The notes under the pieces: model-generated
Told to the model about the DNA's origin: nothing
Database searches by the model: none
Seen by the model: only the letters and a program-made list of their open reading frames with translations
Assembly: GCA_963827545.1 (NCBI GenBank)
Contig: CAWHBI010000032.1
Coordinates: 1 to 64,000 of the forward strand
Direction: 5' to 3'
Length of the DNA stretch: 64,000 nt
Source of the DNA: AWTP1-13 sp963827545
GTDB lineage: Bacteria; Pseudomonadota; Alphaproteobacteria; Rhizobiales; Hyphomicrobiaceae
Part shown: in pieces, positions 58,223 through 64,000 of the stretch
How the letters are laid out: each line of letters opens with the position of its first letter
Position numbering within the stretch: position 1 is the first letter of the stretch
Position numbers and translations under genes: made by a program

Positions 58223-59545
58223 TCAGCCGAGCGACTCGAACACCTGCCGATAGCCCATCGCTGCGCGATCGAAGAGGATATCAGAGGGACGCAGCGGCCG
58301 GGCCAGTGCGAGGCCCTCCATCGTACGGCAGCGCGAGAGCGCCACGTAGGCCTGGCCGTGCGCGAAGGTCCCGCGCCCGAGATCGATATACACCTTTTCG
58401 AGAGTGAGGCCCTGGCTCTTGTGGATAGTGAGCGCCCAGGCGAGCCGCAGCGGGAACTGGCGGAAGGTGCCGGCTACCGTCTCGACGATCTTTTCCTCCC
58501 CCTTGTCATAAGCATAGCGCCGATTTTCCCAGGCCACGCGCTCGATCTCGTGCTCGTCGCCGTCGACCAGCACCCAGACGCGATCCTCTTCCAGCCGCGC
58601 GATGCGAGCGATGGTGCCGTTGACCCAGCGTTTGTCGGGGTCGTTGCGCAAGAGCATGACCTTGGCGCCCGGCTTCAGGATCAGCGTCCCGTCGGTGGGC
58701 TGTGCACTCTCGCTGAAGTCACCTGTCACCCGCGCTTCATATTGGTGCGCCATTCTCGGAAGGGCTTCGAGATAAGCCAAATTGATGCGCCGGGCAGCGG
58801 CGTTGGTGGGGGTGAGAATGACGTAGGGCTCGCCCTCCGCGAGCGTGCGGATTGGATGCACCCGCTCGTTGAGCAGGGCAAGGTCGTCCTCGTCCGCATC
58901 GCCGTCACGAACCAGGTTCAGGACGCGCAGCAGGGCCTCGTCCTTCTGCCGGAACACCTGCGTGAGCTCGATCAGCGACGTGCCGGCGCCCTCTCGCAGT
59001 TCCCCAATCGAGAAGAAGAAGGGACCGCCGTGCTCCGATTCCAGGTGCGCGGCGACCTCGGCCTCATCGATCACGGGGGGAAGCTGGTGCAGGTCGCCGA
59101 ACATGGCGAGCCGCACGCCGCCGAACGGCTCGCGCGGGCGCCCCCGGTTGACGCGCAACGACTGGTCGATGGCCCACATGAGATCAGATCGCACCATCGA
59201 AACCTCGTCGATGACCAGGAATTTGAGCCGGCGCATGATGCGGCCGTTGCGGCTGCGGCGGATGTCGTCGGGGCGGATCAGCCGCGGCGGAAAGCCGAAG
59301 AAGGAATGAATGGTCTGGCCGCCGACGTTGACGGCCGCGAGGCCGGTCGGCGCAACGATGACCATCTCGTCGGCGACCAGGTCTCGCAGGCACCGGAGCA
59401 GCGTCGACTTGCCGGTGCCGGCGCGGCCAGTGACGAACAGGTGGCCCGCGCCCTCGCGCAGGAAGGTGTGCGCCGCGATGAATTCGCAGGTCGGCTCGAC
59501 GCCTGCGGGCCAGGTGCTGGGAGCAGCGCTCGGCGGGGTGGTCAT
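58223..59545 (-). CDS. Pif1-like DNA helicase
   Basis: The 440-residue superfamily 1B helicase has Walker A in HLFVTGRAGTGKSTLLRCLR near residue 40, motif II in LVIDEVSMVRSDLMWAIDQS, motif III in LAMFGDLHQLPPV, VMLLRNDPDKRWVNGTIARI and the C-terminal WALTIHKSQGLTLEKVYIDL plus AYVALSRCRTMEGLALA. It unwinds DNA 5' to 3' in the Pif1/RecD group, though the exact substrate here is unknown. The ATG at 59545 is preferred to a TTG 22 codons earlier. Confidence 0.9.
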   Translation of the reverse strand: MTTPPSAAPSTWPAGVEPTCEFIAAHTFLREGAGHLFVTGRAGTGKSTLLRCLRDLVADEMVIVAPTGLAAVNVGGQTIHSFFGFPPRLIRPDDIRRSRNGRIMRRLKFLVIDEVSMVRSDLMWAIDQSLRVNRGRPREPFGGVRLAMFGDLHQLPPVIDEAEVAAHLESEHGGPFFFSIGELREGAGTSLIELTQVFRQKDEALLRVLNLVRDGDADEDDLALLNERVHPIRTLAEGEPYVILTPTNAAARRINLAYLEALPRMAHQYEARVTGDFSESAQPTDGTLILKPGAKVMLLRNDPDKRWVNGTIARIARLEEDRVWVLVDGDEHEIERVAWENRRYAYDKGEEKIVETVAGTFRQFPLRLAWALTIHKSQGLTLEKVYIDLGRGTFAHGQAYVALSRCRTMEGLALARPLRPSDILFDRAAMGYRQVFESLG

Positions 59546-59681
59546 CGGCGCTGCCAGGGGCTTTGCGGTCACGTCTGGTGGTCTCGGGCTTTCGAATCGG
59601 TGGGGCGCCAATGCTTAACGCAGCCGGGGCGGCCGTCATACATGCGCGGCGACTTTCGAGCTAGCGCGTGTCTGTGGTGGT

Positions 59682-60434
59682 CTACAGCCCCCGTCCGCCG
59701 GAGATGTCGAGCAGCAGCCCGGTGCAATAGGAGGACTGGTCCGAGCAGAGCCACAGCACCACCTCCGCCACCTCCTCCGGCCTCCCGCCCCGCTGCATGG
59801 GTATCGTGCCTTTGAAGCGCTCGACGCGGTCGGGAATGCCCATGCTCGCATGGATATCGGTATCGATCAGGCCAGGCCTGACGGCATGCACCCGAATGCC
59901 CTCGGCGGCGACTTCCTTGGCGAGCCCGATGGTGAGGCTGTCGATGGCGCCCTTGGAGGCGGCGTAGTCGGTCGCCTCGTTGGGGGCGCCTAGCTTGGCA
60001 GCCAGGGAGGACATGTTGACGATGACGCCGCCCTTGCCGCCGAGCCGCGTGGACATGCGGCGCGCGGCCTCCTGCGCGGCAATGAACGCGCCCACCGTGT
60101 TGACGGCGATGATGCGCTGCAGGCGGTCGGGCGCGATGTCGACGAACTTCGATGCCGTGCCGAGGATGCCTGCATTGTTGAAGAAGGCATCGAGCCGGCC
60201 GAATTCCGCGTCCACTGTCCCGAAGAGGCGCGCGACCTCCTCAGGGTTGCCGACGTCGGCCTGGATGGCGACGCCTCGGCGCCCTATGGCGCGAACATCG
60301 GCGACGACCGCTTCGGCCGCGGCGTGGCTACCGGCGTAGTTGACCGCGACGTCATAGCCGCGGTGTGCGGCCAGCCGCGCCGTCGCCGCACCGATGCCGC
60401 GGCTGGCGCCGGTGATGAGCATGACCTTGGTCAC
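59682..60434 (-). CDS. SDR-family oxidoreductase
   Basis: The 250-residue short-chain dehydrogenase has the NAD(P)-binding MLITGASRGIGAATARLAAH, the NNAG motif in AFFNNAGILGTASK, the catalytic Ser in IVNMSSLAAKLGAP, and YAASKGAIDSLTIGLAKEVA with the Tyr-Lys pair. PEEVAEVVLWLCSDQSSYCT is the usual C-terminal helix. It starts at a GTG (60434) eight bases after AGGAG; the Met at 60422 would leave no room for that site. Substrate unknown. Confidence 0.9.
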   Translation of the reverse strand: MTKVMLITGASRGIGAATARLAAHRGYDVAVNYAGSHAAAEAVVADVRAIGRRGVAIQADVGNPEEVARLFGTVDAEFGRLDAFFNNAGILGTASKFVDIAPDRLQRIIAVNTVGAFIAAQEAARRMSTRLGGKGGVIVNMSSLAAKLGAPNEATDYAASKGAIDSLTIGLAKEVAAEGIRVHAVRPGLIDTDIHASMGIPDRVERFKGTIPMQRGGRPEEVAEVVLWLCSDQSSYCTGLLLDISGGRGL

Positions 60435-60534
60435 TGCGATTTTCTCCTGCAGAACGTGCTGTGCCCGGCCTTGTAGGCTGTTGGTGCTGTCCCGGCCAGT
60501 GGGGGTCTGTTCGACGGCGTTCCGCGGCAATAGC

Positions 60535-60621
60535 GTAGGGCGCAATAAGCGGCAGCGCATTGCGCCGATGCAACCGTTCCCCAGAGCGGCGCAATGCGGC
60601 TATCGCCTTATTGCGCCCTAC
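60535..60621. repeat. GTAGGGCGCAATAAGC palindromic repeat, copy A
   Basis: The outer arms are GTAGGGCGCAATAAGC and GCCTTATTGCGCCCTAC. Inner arms GCGCATTGCGCCG and CGGCGCAATGC make a second nested hairpin. It is followed by TTGCGCCGTCCG and then the GAGGGGTCAGACCCCTC palindrome. Confidence 0.85.
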
Positions 60622-61133
60622 CGCCGTTGCGCCGTCCGTGCAGGAGGGGTCAGACCCCTCGCCTCCAGCGTAGATGACTGGAATGATCAGTCTGCGCGAG
60701 GGGTCTGACCCCTTCTCCCAGATTTGAGCGGCGGGGATAGGGATGTGGTTTCATAATGTATGTGTACGGGGCATGACGGGCGCCGGGCTGTGTGCTCTCA
60801 TGTGCGCGCCTCGGAGATGAGACGGCGGTTCCCCTGCAGGGCCGCGTCTCAGCGCAGGAGCCGGGGGCCGCAGTCCGATCTCTCGCCTGGTTGGTGGACA
60901 GACCATCCAAGCGCTGGGGCGGGGCCCGGATGCGGCGAAGCCGGCGTCCGATAACGGCCAGGGTCGGTGGACTGACCTAACAAGCGCCAAGGCGAGGTTC
61001 GGACACCGCCGAGCAGGGCGTTCTTGCGCCCAAAACCGGATACAGGTCACAGGTCATCGGGCGCAGCCCGAACGCCCTGCTCCTCCTCTCCTCCCAACCC
61101 CTCGGGCGCACGCGCCGCGAGGCCAAAACGGCC

Positions 61134-61220
61134 GTAGGGCGCAATAAGCGGCAGCGCATTGCGCCGATGCACCCGTTCCCCAGAGCGGCGCAATGCGGCT
61201 GACGCCTTATTGCGCCCTAC
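61134..61220. repeat. GTAGGGCGCAATAAGC palindromic repeat, copy B
   Basis: It is 87 bases, differing from copy A at about three positions, in the same orientation, 599 bases downstream. It is also followed by TTGCGCCGTCCG and a GAGGGGTCTGATCCCTT palindrome, so the duplicated unit is composite and about 130 bases long. Confidence 0.85.
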
Positions 61221-61347
61221 GGCCCATTGCGCCGTCCGAGCGGGCGCGAGGGGTCTGATCCCTTAGCCCAGCCAGCCATTTTTTTGGGCATGCAATCGCA
61301 CCACATCGGCTACATCAATGCTCGACCAGACAACCATGGGGAACGCC

Positions 61348-62484
61348 ATGCAGCCGTTGAGCGGCATCAAGGTCGTCGAATTCGCCAACAACATTGCCGG
61401 GCCCTACGCCGGCTACATCCTGGCCATGCTGGGCGCGGACGTGCTCAAGATCGAGCGCCCCGAAAGCGGCGATGATGCCCGCGGCTGGGGGCCGCCGTTC
61501 TGGCGCGGCACCTCGGCGACCTTTCAGGCGCTCAACGTCAACAAGCGCGGCATCACGCTCGATCTGAAAGACTCCGCGCACATTGCCTGGGTGGAGGATT
61601 ACCTCAAAGGCTGCGACGTGCTGGTGCACAACCTGCGCCCGGGCGTGATGGACGACCTGGGTCTCGGCAGCGAGGCCATCACCAGGCTCAATCCGCGCCT
61701 CGTCTACTGCAATCTCTCCGCCTTCGGACCCACAGGCCCGATGCAGCGCAATCCAGGCTACGAGCCGATGGTGCAGGCATTCGCGGGTCTGTTCTCCATC
61801 AACGGCTACCCTGATCGGCCAGGCGCGCGCATTGGGACGTCGGTGCTCGACCTCGGCAGCGCGACGTGGGCCGCGCTCGGCTGCATCGTTGGGCTGCTGC
61901 AGCGGCAGCACACAGGCAAGGGGTGTGTCGTCGACGCATCGCTGTACGAGACGGCGCTGGGCCTGCTCACGGTGCATTTCGCACGCTTCCAGGCGAGCGG
62001 CACGCTGCCTGAGCGGCACCCGAGCGGCAGCCTGGCGGTAGTGATCTTCCAGGCCATCGACACGGCCGACGGTCAGGTGATCGTCGCTGCCGCCAATGAC
62101 CGGCTGTTCGCCAAGCTGGCCGTCGAGCTCGGCCATCCCGAGTGGGTGGAGGACGCTCGCTTCAAGACCAATGCCGACCGGCACGCCAACAAGGACACCC
62201 TCATTCCCCTCGTGGAGCAGATCATGCGCGGGCATCCGAGCGAGGTTTGGGTGGCGCGGCTGGAGAAAGTGGGTGTGCCCTGCGCCGCCATCAACGACCT
62301 CACGCACATGAAGGCGCATCCGCAGACGGCGGCGCTCGGCATGGTGCAGCCTGTGCCGGAGATCGATCTCGAGCTGATGAGCCTGCCGCTGTCGCTCGAT
62401 GGCGAGCGTCCCAGCATCCGCACCCGCGCGCCCAAGCTCGGCGAGCACAACGCCATGCTGGAGGGCCTTCCCAAGGCGAGGTAG
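61348..62484 (+). CDS. CaiB/BaiF-family CoA transferase
   Basis: The 378-residue family III CoA transferase starts MQPLSGIKVVEFANNIAGPY. Family marks are MLGADVLKIERPESGDDARG, ALNVNKRGITLDLKDSAH, LVHNLRPGVMDDLGLGSEA, NPRLVYCNLSAFGPTGPMQR and the region RPGARIGTSVLDLGSATWAA with the catalytic Asp expected in family III. It moves CoA between organic acids; substrates are unknown. The start is one of three Met codons in the first eleven; 61348 has GGGGA at good distance. Confidence 0.9.
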   Translation: MQPLSGIKVVEFANNIAGPYAGYILAMLGADVLKIERPESGDDARGWGPPFWRGTSATFQALNVNKRGITLDLKDSAHIAWVEDYLKGCDVLVHNLRPGVMDDLGLGSEAITRLNPRLVYCNLSAFGPTGPMQRNPGYEPMVQAFAGLFSINGYPDRPGARIGTSVLDLGSATWAALGCIVGLLQRQHTGKGCVVDASLYETALGLLTVHFARFQASGTLPERHPSGSLAVVIFQAIDTADGQVIVAAANDRLFAKLAVELGHPEWVEDARFKTNADRHANKDTLIPLVEQIMRGHPSEVWVARLEKVGVPCAAINDLTHMKAHPQTAALGMVQPVPEIDLELMSLPLSLDGERPSIRTRAPKLGEHNAMLEGLPKAR

Positions 62485-62656
62485 GCGGAGCCGGGCACAA
62501 CACGAGGATCAAGCATGTGGGCGTGACTGCTGTCATCGGATCACAAAGTCTTCTGAGGACCATTCGCTGGCATGCCCACCTTGCGACCATGGCTGCGAAG
62601 GCGCACTGTCAGGCTGCGGAAACGCGGTTTGCAAAAATCGGACAAGGGAGGATGCC

Positions 62657-63646
62657 ATGACTGAACTCAGCCGCCGCCACATGCTGCTTGGTGCCGCCGC
62701 GGCTGGCGCCGCAAGTGCCATCGGTACGCAATTCGCAATTCCATCGGCTCGGGCCGCTGCGCCGCCTGTCGGCAAGCAGGCGCCCGGTTTCTATCGCACC
62801 AAGATCGGCGACTTCGAGGTGACGCAGATCGCCGATGGCGCGCGCACGTTCCCTATGCCGGACATCTTCGCGAAGAACGTGCCCAAGGAGCAGGCGCTCG
62901 CCGCCGCCGAAGCCGCGTACATGCCGAAGGGCATGGTGACCGTGCCGTTCAATCCGGTGGTGATCAACACGGGCTCCAAGCTGGTGCTGATCGACGCGGG
63001 CTACGGGCCGGGCGTCGCACCTTCGGTAGGCCTCACTCCGGCACACATGACCGCCGCCGGCATCGATCCCAAGGCGATCGACATCGTCGTGCTCTCGCAC
63101 CTGCACCCCGACCACATCAACGGCATCAAGAATGCTGACGGCTCGCTCACCTTCGCGAACGCCGAGCACAAGGTGCCGGCGCAGGACTGGGCATTCTGGA
63201 TGAGCGACGACAATGCGGCCAAGGCGGCGAACGACATGATGAAGGGCTACTTCGCCAACACTCGCAAGATCCTCTCCAACATGGCGGACAAGGTGACCAA
63301 GTACGACTGGGGCAAAGAGGTGGCGCCAGGCATCACAGCCATCGACACCAGCGGGCATACGCCGGGGCACACGTCGTTCGTGGTCGCCTCCGGTTCGGCC
63401 AAGATGATGGTGCAGTCGGACGTGACCAACATTCCCGAGTTCTTCCTGCGCAACCCGGACTGGCACGTGATGTTCGATATCGATCCGGACAAAGCCGTGC
63501 AGACACGCCGCAAGTTCTACGACATGGCAGCGGCCGAGAAGACGCTGATCGCGGGCTTCCACTTCTCGTTCCCGTCGATGGGCTACGTCGAGAAGGATGG
63601 CAGCAACTATCGGCTCGTGCCGGTGCGCTGGAATCCGGCACTCTAG
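62657..63646 (+). CDS. MBL-fold metallo-hydrolase with Tat signal
   Basis: The 329-residue protein starts MTELSRRHMLLGAAAAGAAS, a twin-arginine-like signal, with AGGGAGG upstream. The metallo-beta-lactamase motif is in IVVLSHLHPDHINGIKNADG; further metal ligands are in DTSGHTPGHTSFVVASGSAK, MVQSDVTN and LIAGFHFSFPSMGYV. It is exported as a folded protein and would hydrolyse an ester, lactone or similar. The exact substrate is unknown. It follows the CoA transferase by 172 bases. Confidence 0.9.
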   Translation: MTELSRRHMLLGAAAAGAASAIGTQFAIPSARAAAPPVGKQAPGFYRTKIGDFEVTQIADGARTFPMPDIFAKNVPKEQALAAAEAAYMPKGMVTVPFNPVVINTGSKLVLIDAGYGPGVAPSVGLTPAHMTAAGIDPKAIDIVVLSHLHPDHINGIKNADGSLTFANAEHKVPAQDWAFWMSDDNAAKAANDMMKGYFANTRKILSNMADKVTKYDWGKEVAPGITAIDTSGHTPGHTSFVVASGSAKMMVQSDVTNIPEFFLRNPDWHVMFDIDPDKAVQTRRKFYDMAAAEKTLIAGFHFSFPSMGYVEKDGSNYRLVPVRWNPAL

Positions 63647-63673
63647 CTGGAGCAACGAGAACCAGGAGCGCGT

Positions 63674-64000
63674 GTGGAGCAGGGTCCATCGTCTTCTTCA
63701 GCCGTCGCGGCGGGCCTCATGGCGCGCTGCCCCCGCTGCGGGAATGGCGCGCTGTTCAGGTCGGGCCTGGTCCTGCGCGAGAAATGCGAGCGCTGCGGCC
63801 TGAGCTACGCCTTCGCGGATTCGGGCGACGGGCCGGCGGTGTTCGCCACCTTCATCCTGGGCTTCGTGGTGCTGGGCGGCGCGCTGCTGGTGGAGTTCAG
63901 GCTCGGGCCGCCGGTGTGGGTGCACGTCGTGCTGTGGGGCGTGCTGACGCCGCTCTTGGCGTTCGGGCTGCTCAGGGTGCTCAAGGCAACGCTGATCGCG
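63674..64000 (+). CDS. DUF983-family membrane protein (partial)
   Basis: The frame starts at GTG 63674 (AGGAG five bases upstream) or ATG 63719. It reads MARCPRCGNGALFRSGLVLR and EKCERCGLSYAFADSGDGPA, with two CxxC pairs that suggest a zinc site. Hydrophobic segments FATFILGFVVLGGALLVEF and VWVHVVLWGVLTPLLAFGLL follow. This is the DUF983 pattern. The gene runs off the right edge. Its function is not known to me. Confidence 0.88.
   Translation, partial: MEQGPSSSSAVAAGLMARCPRCGNGALFRSGLVLREKCERCGLSYAFADSGDGPAVFATFILGFVVLGGALLVEFRLGPPVWVHVVLWGVLTPLLAFGLLRVLKATLIA

Larger units (their letters stand above)
60435..61347. other. Repeat-rich intergenic region
   Basis: No gene is supported in these 913 bases. 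They hold two 87-base palindromic repeats (60535-60621 and 61134-61220), three GAGGGGTCTGACCCCT palindromes (60644, 60698, 61248) and a 13-base inverted repeat GAGCAGGGCGTTC / GAACGCCCTGCTC at 61011-61023 and 61070-61082. Open frames here are short and cover the repeats. Confidence 0.65.

Noticed and set aside
60794..61050. Small open frames within the repeat-rich gap
   Set aside because: They overlap palindromes, lack ribosome sites and have no conserved sequence.

Overview
This 64 kb window is GC-rich chromosomal DNA. The gene content and order point to an alphaproteobacterium, most likely of the Hyphomicrobiales (Rhizobiales). The supporting blocks are leuS-lptE-holA, rimM-rpsP-ffh, dapF-mtaB-ftsY-ispZ, aminotransferase-ftsK-lolA, glnK-amtB, and an OmpR-type regulator beside a small L,D-transpeptidase. 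No genus can be named from sequence alone. A perfect 16-base parS site at 47676-47691 suggests the window lies in the origin-proximal part of the chromosome.

Layout. 1-3.6 kb is a decayed island: the start of a LigD-type DNA ligase at the left edge, fragments of plasmid or phage-like genes, and a frameshifted type Ib-like partition operon (ParA, ribbon-helix-helix protein, membrane protein) preceded by seven GGTACC-centred sites. 3.8-11.3 kb is housekeeping on the minus strand (adenosine kinase, holA, lptE, leuS), then an inserted Fic AMPylase gene with its own repeat-rich upstream region, then yggS. 11.5-13.4 kb holds a LURP-one-like protein, a higBA module and a small conserved hypothetical. 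13.6-25.2 kb carries an Amt transporter, a DapC-like aminotransferase, an FtsK homologue with no motor domain, lolA, a probable small RNA with three C-rich loops, a cyclic-nucleotide-type sensor, a response regulator, an L,D-transpeptidase, glnK-amtB, tesB and a UbiH-family hydroxylase. 25.2-26.2 kb is a broken IS4-type transposase set in a dispersed repeat. 26.2-39 kb is core translation, secretion and wall metabolism (rimM, rpsP, ffh, dapF, mtaB, ftsY, two tandem ispZ/yciB genes, gshB, yraN), with vapBC and hicBA modules inserted. 39.3-47.6 kb holds a three-subunit molybdenum hydroxylase, a DUF559 endonuclease gene bracketed by inverted palindromic repeats, and a TRAP transporter operon. 47.7-64 kb has folD, yggU, yggT, a tRNA-Ala, an M20 peptidase, a two-subunit TPP decarboxylase whose alpha subunit is fused in frame to a ParE-type toxin, leuB, gpmA, dapB, a Pif1-like helicase, an SDR oxidoreductase, a repeat-rich gap, a CaiB-type CoA transferase, an MBL-fold protein and the start of a DUF983 protein.

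How it fits together. Most genes are ordinary core metabolism: lysine/diaminopimelate synthesis (dapC-like, dapF, dapB), co-translational targeting (ffh, ftsY), nitrogen uptake (two Amt proteins and one PII), envelope assembly (lptE, lolA, L,D-transpeptidase). Over this lies a heavy load of small mobile or selfish elements: four toxin-antitoxin modules, at least four families of dispersed palindromic repeats, an IS remnant and a decayed partition island. Several repeats have altered host genes. One reads through in frame as the N-terminus of MtaB, and a toxin gene has become joined to a decarboxylase subunit. The strongest candidate for an undescribed system is the DUF559 endonuclease cassette with its matching gene-less palindromic derivative at dapF/mtaB.
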